The notes: generated from the letters alone by a model not told the origin. A DNA stretch of 64,000 nucleotides from Caballeronia sp. (GCF_028292365.1 NZ_JAQGMM010000173.1:1-64000); one strand, 5' to 3'. Shown: positions 37,018 through 46,709, counted from the first letter of the stretch. A program made the numbers and translations.

Positions 37018-38140
37018 ATGCCGCGTTCCGACTGGACCCGTGAAGCCATTCGCAAGATTGAAGCGGACTTCAACCGCTCCGCTGATACCCATCTGATTCC
37101 ACTCGACCTGCCCGGCTATCCGGACATCCGTTTCTATTTCAAGGATGAATCGAGCCATCCGACCGGCAGCCTGAAACATCGTCTGGCGCGATCCCTGTTT
37201 CTCTATGCGCTTTGCAATGGCTGGCTGCGCGAGCACAGCACGATTGTTGAAGCGTCGAGCGGTTCAACGGCCATTTCCGAAGCGTATTTCGCAAGACTGC
37301 TCGGCCTGCCGTTTGTCGCGGTGATTCCGGCGGGCACGTCCCGGATGAAAATCGAGGCGATCGAGTTCTACGGCGGGCGCTGCCATCTGGTGGCGAACCC
37401 CGCGGACATTTACGCGGAATCGCATCGGCTCGCGGCGGAAACCGGCGGTCATTTCATGGACCAGTTCACCTATGCCGAACGTGCGACCGACTGGCGGGCC
37501 AATAACAATATCGCCGAGTCGATCTTCAAGCAGATGGACGACGAGGAATACCCGGTGCCGACGTGGCTCGTGTCCAGCGGCGGCACCGGCGGCACGACTG
37601 CCACGTTGGGCCGCTACGTCGCGTACCGGCGGCATACCACGCGCATTCTTTGCGCCGACCCCGAGAATTCGGTATTTTTCGATTACTTTAAAAGCACGTT
37701 GGCGGGCACGCCCGACAGCAGCCTGACACTCGATGCCGGGTCGAAGATTGAAGGCATCGGCCGTCCGCGGGTTGAGCGCTCCTTTATTCCGACATGTATC
37801 GATGCCATGCTCAAGGTGCCCGACGCGTTGTCCTTTGCTGCAATGCGCTATCTGGCGGGGCGCTTTGGGCGTCGTGTTGGCGGCTCGACAGGGACCAATT
37901 TCGTCGGTGTCCTGTATCTGGCCGAGCGCATGAAGCAGGCGGGCAAACAGGGTTCCATCGTCAGCCTGCTGTGCGAGCGGTGAACGTTATGGCAACACCT
38001 ACTACGACAATGCCTGGTACCAGGCGCAGGGAATTCCAGTCGCGCAGCCCGACGCACTGATTGCTCGCGCGGTAGCGGGCGAAGCGGTGCTGACCCAGCA
38101 GAGCATTGCGGGGATGGAAGCTGCGGGAGTGGGAATTTAA
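37018..38140 (+). pseudogene. PLP-dependent cysteine synthase-family gene with 3' frameshift
   Basis: The frame from 37018 (ATG, GGTGGGGA upstream) encodes a fold-type II PLP enzyme of the cysteine synthase/cysteine desulfhydrase family. The PLP lysine is in [13 protein letters not shown], with [10 protein letters not shown] and [13 protein letters not shown] as phosphate and substrate loops. It stops at 37983 after VSLLCER. In the +1 frame the family end continues as [21 protein letters not shown] to a TAA at 38138-38140. Loss of CA from an original TGCGACAGCGGT would exactly explain this, destroying the conserved CDSGERY motif. About 53 C-terminal residues are lost. Pseudogene or sequence error. 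Confidence 0.82.
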
Positions 38141-38297
38141 AGCGCGGTTCGTTTGGGATCACACATGACCGTGCCGTATGACCATACCAACGCGGTCCGC
38201 AGCAGATGAATCACGAGGTTTCCCGCACCCAAGCCTACTTTTGCGGACTCGTGTCCTTGCAACCCCAATTTATTCGTCCACACACGATGAGGTTCCG

Positions 38298-39119
38298 ATG
38301 ACCCGTACTGTCGCCGAAAAACGCGCTGCCTTTCGCGCGCTTCACCAGCAAGGTTGTTTTGTGTTGCCCAACCCGTGGGATGCCGGCAGCGCGCGCATGC
38401 TGCAGCATCTCGGTTTCGCCGCGCTGGCATCGACCAGTTCAGGCTTCGCCTGGTCCACAGGACGGCCCGACTACGCGATGAACTGTTCCGACGTCCTGCA
38501 ACATCTGGGTGCCCTCTGCGAGGCTGTGGACCTGCCGGTCAACGCCGATTTCGAGTCCGGGTTCGCTTCCGACCCGGCCACGCTCGCGGCCAATGTCAGC
38601 CTCGCGATCCAGACGGGCGTGGCGGGCTTGTCGATTGAAGACCGCGACGTGGAAGCCCCGTTCGGACTCTACGAGACCGCGCTTGCAGTCGAGCGCGTAC
38701 GTGCGGCCCGTGCGGCGATCGACCGGTCTGGCGACGACGTCATCCTGGTTGCGCGCACCGAAATCCTGCTCAGTGATCCGGGCGCGCTCAGCCAGTCCAT
38801 CGACAAACTCGTGGCCTTTGCGGCCGAAGGTGCCGACTGTTTATACGCACCGGGTGTGGTCGACAAGGCCGATATAGCAGTCATGGTGCGCGCCGTGGCG
38901 CCCAAGCCGCTCAACGTACTCATGATGCGGCCCGGCCTGGGCGTCGCCGAACTGACTGACCTTGGCGTGCGTCGAATCAGTGTTGGTGGAGGGTTGGCAC
39001 GGGTTGCGTGGCAGGCCATGCTGACGGCCGCCGAACAAATGAAAGCGGGGTCGTTCGATGGCCTCGCCGGCGCCGCATCCGGCAAGCAGTTAAACGATGT
39101 TTTCGACGGCTTCGCCTGA
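38298..39119 (+). CDS. PEP mutase/isocitrate lyase superfamily enzyme
   Basis: A 273-residue TIM-barrel enzyme of the isocitrate lyase/phosphonomutase superfamily. Visible marks are VLPNPWDAGSARMLQHLGFAALASTSSGFAWS, the metal-site region VNADFESGF (in place of DADTGYG) and LSIEDRD. The KKCGH loop of true isocitrate lyase is absent, so this is the PEP-mutase-like branch that includes C-C lyases and oxaloacetate decarboxylases; the reaction is unknown. The start at 38298 has GAGG upstream; the track start at 38178 lies in the previous gene's tail region. Followed by a hairpin. Confidence 0.88.
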   Translation: MTRTVAEKRAAFRALHQQGCFVLPNPWDAGSARMLQHLGFAALASTSSGFAWSTGRPDYAMNCSDVLQHLGALCEAVDLPVNADFESGFASDPATLAANVSLAIQTGVAGLSIEDRDVEAPFGLYETALAVERVRAARAAIDRSGDDVILVARTEILLSDPGALSQSIDKLVAFAAEGADCLYAPGVVDKADIAVMVRAVAPKPLNVLMMRPGLGVAELTDLGVRRISVGGGLARVAWQAMLTAAEQMKAGSFDGLAGAASGKQLNDVFDGFA

Positions 39120-39568
39120 GCCGAAGGCTCGGTGCGCGTCCGCTCCTTGCATGAATGTCCCTGCAGCGCAGGGACATTCTGCATCGGGGTCAATCTTGCA
39201 GCGGCCATGGTGCGCTCGCTCGCGCTGTATCGGTTCGACAACATGTGCGTGGCCGAAAGGGGTTGGCAAGCGCCATAAGCGCCTGATAATATTCAGTCGT
39301 GGATGACCGCCCGGTCCCACGTCAGGTCCCACATCACTCAAGTTTCATTTCTCAAAGGGAGGCGAAAAGATGCTCACATTCAATTGCGCCGTCCCTTGCC
39401 TGATGCGCCGGCCAGTTTAGGTCGCCGTCAGCGCGGGCACTGCAGCCCGCGCCATTTCCAGACAGTCCGTTACAGTTCGCCCGCTCTTGCAGGCGTGCTC
39501 TGGCTGTCGCTCTCATTTTCTCTCGACCGGAATAGCCCTGTTGCGCTTGGCGCCTCGGGCTGTGGCAA
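39120..39568. other. Intergenic region before the ABC exporter
   Basis: About 450 bp without a supported gene. It starts with a terminator-like hairpin (39153-39179). The long minus-strand ORF 39470-40897 that enters here is a His/Arg-rich shadow of the exporter gene. No clear promoter or ribosome site stands out before 39569. Confidence 0.5.
39153..39179 (+). terminator. Terminator-like hairpin after the PEP-mutase-type gene
   Basis: GAATGTCCCTGC (39153-39164) and GCAGGGACATTC (39168-39179) pair perfectly over 12 bp with a 3-nt loop, 33 bp after the stop codon. No U tract follows, so termination may be weak or Rho-assisted. Confidence 0.6.
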
Positions 39569-41410
39569 ATGGCTTACACAAAAAAACTCGACTTCGGCGG
39601 ACGGGCGTTCAAAGACGTTCTCGGTTTCACTGTGGTTCACTGGGGCAAACAACCGTGGCGCATCGTAGCCATTGTTGTGCTCGCCTTGCTGTCGGCACTC
39701 GCCGACGTCCTTACGCCGCTCTACGCAGGCCGGCTCGTGGATGCACTCGCCGCCGGCGCGGCCGGCAAGGAGCTGGCATGGCACGCGGCCACAACCGCGT
39801 TCAGCATCCTGGCCTGCCTCGGGCTGGCCGGCACGCTGCTGCGTCAGCTTGTGTTCATGAACATCATCGTGTTGACACTCAAGATGATGAGCGAAATTGC
39901 CGCCAACGCGTTTCATCGCGTGCAACGGTTTTCCGCTGACTGGCACGGCAACAGCTTCGCCGGTTCGACCGTGCGCAAGATCACGCGCGGCATGTGGGCG
40001 CTCGACCTGCTCAACGACACGTTGCTCATCGCCCTTCTCCCGTCGCTGGTCATGCTGGTCGGCGCAACCGTGCTGCTCGGCATGCACTGGGCCGTCATGG
40101 GCGTCGTCGTGGGCGTCGGGTCGCTGCTCTATATTGCGGTGACGGTCGCCCTGTCGCTCGGCTTCGTGGCGCCCGCAGCCCGCCTGGGCAACGCCTGGGA
40201 TACCCGCATGGGCGGTGCGCTGGCAGATGCGGTGAGCTGCAACACCGTGGTCAAGGCCTTCGGTGCGGAAACGCGTGAGGAAGCGCGGCTTGCCCGCGTG
40301 ATCGGCAAGTGGCGTCACCGGACGCGGCGCACGTGGGCACGCGGCACGATCAACGGCGGCGTGCAGGGCGGCATGCTGGTGGCCATGCAGGCGGCAATCC
40401 TGGGTGCCGCGCTGTTGCTGTGGGAAGCCGACAAGGCCAGCGTCGGTGACATCACGTTCACGCTGACCATGTTCTTCATGTTGCAGGGTTATCTGCGCGA
40501 AGTCGGGATGCACGTGCGCAATCTGCAGCGCTCGGTCAACGACATGGAAGAGCTGGTGTCGCTTGAAGGTCAGCCTCTGGGAGTGGAAGACAAACCGGAC
40601 GCGGGCCCTATCGCGATCCGTGAAGGCGAGATCCGCTTCGAGCATGTGACTTTTAGCTACGACGGCCACGCGAAGCCGCTTTATCACGATTTCTCGGCGC
40701 GCATTGCGCCGGGAGAGCGCGTAGGGTTGATCGGGCACTCCGGGTCCGGCAAGACGACGTTGATCAAGCTGATCCAGCGGCTGTACGACATCTCGGGTGG
40801 CAGAATCATGATCGACGGGCAGAACATTGCCGATGTCAGCCAGGCGTCGCTGCGTGGTCAGATTGCGATCGTTCAGCAAGAGCCGGTGCTGTTCCATCGC
40901 TCACTAGCGGAGAACATTGCGTACGCCCGGCCGGGCGCAACCCGCGCGGAAATCGAGCGGGCCGCGAGGCAGGCCAGCGCCCACGATTTCATCGCGGCGC
41001 TGCCCCAGGGTTATGAAACGCTAGTGGGTGAGCGCGGCATCAAGTTGTCGGGTGGCGAACGCCAGCGCGTGGCCATCGCTCGCGCGTTCCTCGCCGATGC
41101 GCCCATCCTGATCCTCGACGAAGCAACGTCGAGCCTCGACAGCGAAAGCGAAGTGCTGATCCAGCAGGCAATGGAGCGGTTGATGATCGGCCGCACGACC
41201 CTGGTGGTTGCTCACCGGCTTTCAACGGTGCGTGCGCTGGACCGGCTGCTGGTGCTCGACAAGGGCAGGATTGCGGAGGAAGGCAGCCACGAGAAGCTGA
41301 TCCAGCTTCACAACGGCTTGTACCGGCGGTTGTTCGAACGGCAAGCGCTTGGGCTGACGACCGATCGCGCGGACCCGGCGAGCGTGGTCAAAGCCGAGCT
41401 GACACAATAA
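39569..41410 (+). CDS. ABC exporter with fused membrane and ATPase domains
   Basis: A 613-residue half-transporter, presumed homodimer, of the MsbA/multidrug exporter class in the inner membrane. Six helices span about 30-320 and the ATPase covers 360-600 with Walker A GLIGHSGSGKTTLIKL, signature LSGGERQRVAIARAFL, Walker B ILILDEATSSLDSESE and the switch histidine in LVVAHRLSTV. It lies 11 bp before a glycosyltransferase gene, so it may export a glycolipid or glycosylated metabolite; that is inference. Substrate unknown. The ATG at 39569 has only a weak ribosome site. Confidence 0.9.
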   Translation: MAYTKKLDFGGRAFKDVLGFTVVHWGKQPWRIVAIVVLALLSALADVLTPLYAGRLVDALAAGAAGKELAWHAATTAFSILACLGLAGTLLRQLVFMNIIVLTLKMMSEIAANAFHRVQRFSADWHGNSFAGSTVRKITRGMWALDLLNDTLLIALLPSLVMLVGATVLLGMHWAVMGVVVGVGSLLYIAVTVALSLGFVAPAARLGNAWDTRMGGALADAVSCNTVVKAFGAETREEARLARVIGKWRHRTRRTWARGTINGGVQGGMLVAMQAAILGAALLLWEADKASVGDITFTLTMFFMLQGYLREVGMHVRNLQRSVNDMEELVSLEGQPLGVEDKPDAGPIAIREGEIRFEHVTFSYDGHAKPLYHDFSARIAPGERVGLIGHSGSGKTTLIKLIQRLYDISGGRIMIDGQNIADVSQASLRGQIAIVQQEPVLFHRSLAENIAYARPGATRAEIERAARQASAHDFIAALPQGYETLVGERGIKLSGGERQRVAIARAFLADAPILILDEATSSLDSESEVLIQQAMERLMIGRTTLVVAHRLSTVRALDRLLVLDKGRIAEEGSHEKLIQLHNGLYRRLFERQALGLTTDRADPASVVKAELTQ

Positions 41411-41421
41411 GAGGGATCTAG

Positions 41422-42635
41422 ATGAAACTCCTGGCATTGACCTACGGCACCGAGGGCGACACAAGACCCCTCGCTGTGCTGTGCCGCGCGTTGATGGATG
41501 CGGGACACGAAGTCACTTTGCTCGCCGATGGAACGACCCTGGGGAGCGCCGGCGCCCTGGGGTTCCTCATGCGGCGTTGAGCGGAAACATCAGAGCCGAG
41601 CTGGTTGCCCTGGTGTCCAGCGGCAAGGGTGTCAACGCTACCGTGACGGGTTTGGCGCGGATCGCAAACGCCAATGCGCACAGCTGGATGCAACAGATCG
41701 CCCAAGCGGCTATAGGTTGCGATGGTCTTATTGTTTCCGGGCTAGCCGCGTTCGTGGGCTTATCAGTAGGCGAGCATCTTGGCATAAGCGTTATTGGCGC
41801 GGGCCTCATACCCATCTCTCCGACCCATGCGTTTGCCTCGCCGTTCCTTCCTGCTCGCTGGATCCCGGCAGCGTTGAATCGGGCAAGCCATCAGGCATTG
41901 AACAGGCTGCTATGGCACGCTTTCCGCAAAGCGACCAATCAGGCAAGACGGACGGTGCTAGGACTGCCGCCACGCCGGAAGCCATGGACCACGCATCCCA
42001 TGCTGTACGGCGTCTCCCCTGCTCTGGTGCCTGAACCGCGGGACTGGCCTGCGCACACCAGACTATGCGGGCAATGGCTGGCTCCTGCAGATTCCTGGCT
42101 GCCGCCTGCTGCTCTTCAAGCCTTTCTGGATGCGGGTGAACCGCCCGTTTATCTGGGGTTCGGCAGCATGGTCGGATTCGACCAGAAAGCCCTGCTTGAT
42201 GTTTTCATAACCGCATCGGAAGGGCTCCGGGTGCTGCTGTATCCGGGCTGGTCGGGCACCCCTGACATGGCGTTGCCCGATAACTTCTTCATCATCGAAG
42301 AAACACCTCATCAATGGCTGTTCCCACGTACGTCGCTGGTGATACATCACGGTGGTAGCGGCACGACCCACTCGGCGTGCCGCGCAGGGGTGCCATCGGT
42401 GGTGTTGCCTTTTGCAGGAGACCAGTTCTTTTGGGCTCATCAACTGAACCGCTTGGGCGTAGCAGACGACGCGGTATCGACGCGCAAGCTGGACCGCGAG
42501 AAGCTTGAACAGGCGATCAGATTCGCGCAGGGTGCGGAGACCAGGCAGCGGGCTTCCACACTCGGGCGACAAATGTCGGAGGAAAACGGAACAGCGACAG
42601 CTGTTGCGGAGATTGAGATCATCCTAAACATATGA
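41422..42635 (+). pseudogene. GT1/GT28-like glycosyltransferase gene with one-base frameshift
   Basis: The frame from the ATG at 41422 (GAGGGATCTAG upstream) gives MKLLALTYGTEGDTRPLAVLCRALMDAGHEVTLLAD, the N-terminal nucleotide-sugar glycosyltransferase fold, and stops at 41580. The family sequence continues in the next frame from GVPHAALSGNIRAEL to 42635, with the donor-binding motif HHGGSGTTHSACRAGVPSVVLPFAGDQFFWA. One G missing from the G4 run at 41559-41562 would restore a 404-residue protein, the normal length for sterol/macrolide-type GT1 enzymes. The gene follows the ABC exporter closely. A homopolymer sequencing error is a real possibility. Confidence 0.83.
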
Positions 42636-42857
42636 ACCCGGCTTCTGGATCTTCATCGTCAATTACTTCGCATTGCTCGACATATCAACAGACCGCTCAT
42701 CTATTCGATGCCCGGCAGATGACCCGCAGCCACCGCCGGAATGCCCACGACCCGATCAAACATAAATAAAATTTCATGCTTCGATAGCATTGTTTCAGAC
42801 TTCACGACTTCCGGAATTCCATAATGAATGGACCGATTACACATTGGGAGTTTCGCG

Positions 42858-43232
42858 ATGTATCAAACATTACTAGTCGAGGCAGTCCACGATTCCGGGC
42901 GGCAGGCGGTACGCTTCGATATTGGCTCGAACGCGGCAATCCTCGATGTCAAGGATATCGACTTGCTGATCGAACGTCTCGGTCACATTCGTTCGGGGCT
43001 GTCGCCGGCCTTACCGCAAGAACCGTCGCGCACGCATAACTATGTGATCGAAATTGATCCGTGCTGGTATCTCGACAAGAACCCGCTGTTCGACGGGGTC
43101 GTTTTACTATTGCGTCATACCGGGCTGGGTTGGGCCGGGTTCGCGATTCCTCAATCCAGTCTCGAACGCCTGCAGGACGCTATCGTCAAGCCTGTGCCAC
43201 AGACATTCGAGGTGAGCCAGATACCGAGTTGA
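42858..43232 (+). CDS. Hypothetical protein, 124 residues
   Basis: An ORF starting MYQTLLVEAVHDSGRQAVRFDIGSN; the start at 42858 has GGGAG eight bases upstream and replaces the track start at 42828. The sequence is protein-like and soluble, with IEIDPCWYLDKNPLFDGVVLLLRHTGLGWAGFAIPQ in the middle, but I do not recognise a family. It stands alone between the glycosyltransferase gene and the first porin. Confidence 0.65.
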   Translation: MYQTLLVEAVHDSGRQAVRFDIGSNAAILDVKDIDLLIERLGHIRSGLSPALPQEPSRTHNYVIEIDPCWYLDKNPLFDGVVLLLRHTGLGWAGFAIPQSSLERLQDAIVKPVPQTFEVSQIPS

Positions 43233-43377
43233 CGATGCGTGCAGCCGGCAGGTTTGTCGGGCGCGCGCGGATGCAACGCTAGCGGCATTGCTAGAAAAAA
43301 CCCTGAGGCTAGCCGATTTTATTGTCGTCTGGCCTTAAGGTGTTTCTATTCACGTCGCATTTCCATCCATAAGAAAA

Positions 43378-43411
43378 GGTCGACGCCACATGAAACCACG
43401 CGGCGTCGACC
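43378..43411 (-). terminator. Rho-independent terminator of porin 1
   Basis: GGTCGACGCC (43378-43387) and GGCGTCGACC (43402-43411) form a 10-bp stem with a 14-nt loop. On the minus strand it is followed by TTTTCTT. It lies 24 bp after the porin stop at 43435. Confidence 0.75.
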
Positions 43412-43434
43412 ATTCCTGACTTAAACCGTGCAAC

Positions 43435-44601
43435 TTAGAACCGGTGACGCATGCCAACCGTCACAGCCACTTGCTTGTTCGTGGAAGACGGGCTCAGGCC
43501 GTTGATCGCCGCATCGCCCAGCACCGTGCCATCGCCACCGGATGCGTGCTGAAACACACCTTCCGCGTACACGTCCGTGCGTTTGCTCAGGTCATAGTCA
43601 GCAAGCAGCGAGAACTGGTGATATTTCGGCTTGGCATCGCCGGCCGCCGTGTTGAACGAGCCGTTGGTGAACGTGTAAGCGCCTTGGAGACTCATGGCCG
43701 GTGTCAGCGCGTAACGCGTATTCACTTCATAGTTGTCCAGACGCAGGCTATTGCCCGACAAGGCCGTATAACCGTCGTTCATGTTGATCGCATCGAGGCC
43801 GTCAAGCTTCGTGTGGGTGTACACGAAGCCGACCGTGGCCGGGCCGAAAGCGTAGTTAACACCACCGCCGAACGTGCGTTGACGCGCAGCAACGAAGGTT
43901 GATGTGTTGTTCGCTCCTGACACCGCACCATTCGCGTTATCGCCCTGGCCGGGATTGTTGATCTGCAAATACGACGCAGCGATACTCAACGGGCCATTGG
44001 AGTAAGACGCGCCTGCGCTATAAGCACGATTGTCCGCGAACGCGCCCGCCTTGTTCGAAAAGCCGTACAAGCCGCCGAACTTGAAACCGGCGTAATCAAT
44101 GCTCGCAAACTTCACCGAGTTGCTGATGCTGAAGCTGTTGTCCAGATTGTCGTTGTCGAACGGATGGGCGGCAAGGTTGTTGCCCAAGCCCTGGCCGGCT
44201 TCCGACAGCGGCGCCAGATAATCAACCGTGGAATCATATTGCTTGCCGAGCGTCACCGTACCGTACTGGTTCGATTGCAAACCCACATACGCCTGACGGC
44301 CAAAGATTTCGCTCGACTGCGCAAACGCACCGTTGTTCACATTAAAACCATCTTCCAACTTGAAGATGGCGTGCATGCCGCCCCCCAGGTCCTCGCTGCC
44401 TTTCAAACCCCACAGCGTGTTGCTGACGTTGCCGCTACCCACACCCCACGATTGACCCGACGAGGCCGTTCCCGGCGTGTGCGAGTTGTTCGCATACACC
44501 ACGCCGGCATCAATCACGCCATACAGCGTGACGCTGCTTTGTGCATGAGCGGCTACGGCGAAAAGGCCGGAAACAGTTGCAGCCAACAGAACTTTCTTCA
44601 T
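43435..44601 (-). CDS. Porin 1, OmpC-like (Burkholderiales type)
   Basis: A 388-residue outer-membrane porin expected to form a 16-stranded trimeric barrel for small hydrophilic solutes. The signal peptide MKKVLLAATVSGLFAVAAHA is followed by QSSVTLYGVIDAGV. The LWGLKGSEDLGGGMHAIFKLEDGFN and GRQAYVGLQSNQYGTVTLGKQYD segments are family hallmarks, and it ends in the required phenylalanine (VGMRHRF). The start at 44601 has GGAGAG upstream. It has its own terminator and lies near a LysR gene transcribed in the other direction. Confidence 0.93.
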   Translation of the reverse strand: MKKVLLAATVSGLFAVAAHAQSSVTLYGVIDAGVVYANNSHTPGTASSGQSWGVGSGNVSNTLWGLKGSEDLGGGMHAIFKLEDGFNVNNGAFAQSSEIFGRQAYVGLQSNQYGTVTLGKQYDSTVDYLAPLSEAGQGLGNNLAAHPFDNDNLDNSFSISNSVKFASIDYAGFKFGGLYGFSNKAGAFADNRAYSAGASYSNGPLSIAASYLQINNPGQGDNANGAVSGANNTSTFVAARQRTFGGGVNYAFGPATVGFVYTHTKLDGLDAINMNDGYTALSGNSLRLDNYEVNTRYALTPAMSLQGAYTFTNGSFNTAAGDAKPKYHQFSLLADYDLSKRTDVYAEGVFQHASGGDGTVLGDAAINGLSPSSTNKQVAVTVGMRHRF

Positions 44602-45049
44602 CTTGAACTCTCCACATAGATAACGGGTTCCGGGCCAGGAGGCGGCTTGCAATGCTGCGTGACTTGGACATTGCGCTTAAGCAAGGCCCACAACGCTTCG
44701 AGCGGGAGGACATGCAGCGTTGAGTGCGGCCCTGACCTCAGAGCATCGAAGTCTACGGAGCGAGCTGCGCCAGGCAGCGTGGTCGAACTGAATGACAGAT
44801 TTTCAGTTTCCGCAATCAAGGCTTGGGCAATGAGCTCGAGCGCAGACGTGCGCCAGGTTGGCGCGATATTCTTGTTTTGTGGTGTTTCCATCATTGAGGG
44901 TTTGTGTGTATCGAACGCGCCACGCCGTTGATTTATGGTTGCCTTAAGAACAGCCGACAAAATTAAAAAAGACTTAATAAAGCAGGCGTGTCCTTGTTAC
45001 GTCGCGAAGCAGATCATGCTCGCAGTCAAATCGATACAGGCTGCCCGTC
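44602..45049. other. Intergenic region between porin 1 and LysR
   Basis: About 450 bp carrying the divergent promoters of porin 1 and the LysR gene. A 98-residue minus-strand frame (from 44894, MMETPQNKNIAPTWRTSALELIAQ) is composition-wise acceptable but lacks a ribosome site and a family, so it is not called. The part at 44935-44990 is AT-rich and the probable promoter. Confidence 0.45.
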
Positions 45050-45973
45050 ATGAATCAGCTACAAGCAATGCGCGTGTTCACCCGCGTGGTCGATCTCACC
45101 AGCTTCAGTCTGGCCGCCAAGCAACTCGGCATGTCGGCCGCCGCGGTCACCCGTAGTATCAGCATGCTGGAAGCGCACCTGAACATGCGCCTCCTGAACC
45201 GCTCCACGCGCCGGCTCTCGTTGACCGAGGCGGGACAAGCCTACGTGGATGGTTGCCGCACGATCATCCAGCAACTCGATACGATTGAAGAGGGCCTCGT
45301 GCGCTCGACCCGCGATCTCAGCGGAACGTTACGCGTAGCGGCGTCGACCACGTACGCCGCATGCGGCTTGAGCAATCTGCTCGCGGCGTATCGCGCAGCG
45401 TATCCGCGCATTGGCTTTGACGTGACGACCTATGACTCGCCAATAGAGTTAATAGAAGGCGGCTTCGATGTTGGTTTTTCCGCCGATCGCAACCTGCCCA
45501 ACTCGTCACTGGTATGCCGTCAGCTGACCACATTCAAGGAGGTCGCAGTCGCCTCGCCCGGTTATCTCTCTCAACACGGCACGCCCGTGAATCCTGCGGC
45601 GCTCGCGCACCATCATCTGCTGTCGATCTCCGACGGCTCCGCACGCAATTGGGAGTTCTCGGACCAGAACGGCGTGTATCGCGTGGCGACGGGCAACGCG
45701 CTGCATGCAACCAGCAGTGCAACGGTTCGTTCCGCAGCGCTGGCGGACATGGGGATCGCGTTGCTGCCAGTACCGCTCGTGAAGGACGACCTGGCAAAGG
45801 GCCTCTTGCTTCCCATCCTCGGCCAGTTTCAGATTGCGGGTGGCGTGCGCCAGGTGTCCATTCTCTACACGGGCCGCAACTATCTGGCGGCGAAGGTCCG
45901 GCATTTCATCGACTTCTCGGTGAGTCAGTACCGTGCCCCCGATTACGCGGTGGGACTGCGTGCCGCCGCGTAA
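45050..45973 (+). CDS. LysR family regulator, CrgA-like
   Basis: A 307-residue LysR regulator: helix-turn-helix at about 5-63 (MRVFTRVVDLTSFSLAAKQLGMSAAAVTRSISMLEAHLNMRLLNRSTRRLSLTEAG), then a CrgA-type effector domain (SGTLRVAASTTYAACGLSNLLAAYRAAYP). It is divergent from porin 1 and followed after 39 bp by the orphan response regulator on the same strand. Target and effector are unknown. Confidence 0.9.
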   Translation: MNQLQAMRVFTRVVDLTSFSLAAKQLGMSAAAVTRSISMLEAHLNMRLLNRSTRRLSLTEAGQAYVDGCRTIIQQLDTIEEGLVRSTRDLSGTLRVAASTTYAACGLSNLLAAYRAAYPRIGFDVTTYDSPIELIEGGFDVGFSADRNLPNSSLVCRQLTTFKEVAVASPGYLSQHGTPVNPAALAHHHLLSISDGSARNWEFSDQNGVYRVATGNALHATSSATVRSAALADMGIALLPVPLVKDDLAKGLLLPILGQFQIAGGVRQVSILYTGRNYLAAKVRHFIDFSVSQYRAPDYAVGLRAAA

Positions 45974-46012
45974 CGTGCATTCCGTGCATCCCCCACTCTG
46001 GAGCGCGTTGTA

Positions 46013-46687
46013 ATGCCGAAAGTACTTGCCATAGAAGACGACGAACTGATGGCGCAGGAAGTGTTGCGTGCATTACCCGCACCGGGCTATACGGTCCAGG
46101 TTGCCCGCACAGGCCGCGACGGTATCGCCAAGGCCATTGGCGGCGGTTACGACATCGTCACGCTTGATCGCATGTTGCCGGACCTGGATGGTCTCACCAT
46201 TGTGACGACCATGCGAGGCGTTGGCATAGACACGCCTGTGTTGGTCGTCAGTTCAATGAGTCACGTGGATGATCGCGTGCGCGGGCTACGGGCAGGTGCC
46301 GACGACTATCTCACCAAGCCCTTCTCTCACGATGAAATGCGCGCCCGAGTGGAAGCCTTGCTTCGACGCAAGGCCGGACCTGCATCCGACGACACAGTCT
46401 TGCGCGTGCATGGTCTTGAGCTCAATCTCGTGCGCCGCCGCGCCACGCTTCACGGTCGCGTGCTTGACCTGCAGCCGACCGAGTTTCGCGTACTCGAATT
46501 CATGATGCGTCATGTTGGCCAGGTGCTGACACGTACCATGATCTTCGAGGGCGTGTGGGGCTGCCGTTTCGATCCGGGCACCAACCTGATCGATGTCCAC
46601 GTGGGGCGTCTGAGAAAAAAAGTGGACGACTCCAGTGGCCGCCCAGCGATTCGCACGATTCGCGGCTCAGGCTATTTGCTGGACTAA
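46013..46687 (+). CDS. Orphan OmpR-type response regulator
   Basis: A 224-residue regulator with a receiver domain (about 3-115) and an OmpR winged helix (128-222). The phospho-acceptor is Asp52 in IVTLDRMLPDLDG, with Glu8/Asp9/Asp10 in AIEDDE and the lysine in YLTKPFS, so it should be active. The DNA-binding end is HVGRLRKKVDD...IRTIRGSGYLLD. GGAG lies upstream of the ATG. No sensor kinase is adjacent. It is closely similar to the response regulator at 57318, whose kinase might also serve it. The RND pump starts 244 bp downstream and is the likely target. Confidence 0.92.
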   Translation: MPKVLAIEDDELMAQEVLRALPAPGYTVQVARTGRDGIAKAIGGGYDIVTLDRMLPDLDGLTIVTTMRGVGIDTPVLVVSSMSHVDDRVRGLRAGADDYLTKPFSHDEMRARVEALLRRKAGPASDDTVLRVHGLELNLVRRRATLHGRVLDLQPTEFRVLEFMMRHVGQVLTRTMIFEGVWGCRFDPGTNLIDVHVGRLRKKVDDSSGRPAIRTIRGSGYLLD

Positions 46688-46709
46688 CTCCTTCAACATC
46701 GAGCGTAAC

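Noticed and set aside
39470-40897. Long 475-residue minus-strand ORF over the ABC exporter
   Set aside because: Rich in His, Arg and Gln without domains, and fully antisense to a well-supported exporter gene; typical of a shadow frame in GC-rich DNA.
44598-44894. 98-residue frame in the porin 1 leader
   Set aside because: Acceptable composition but no ribosome site, no family and overlap with the porin start; left uncalled.
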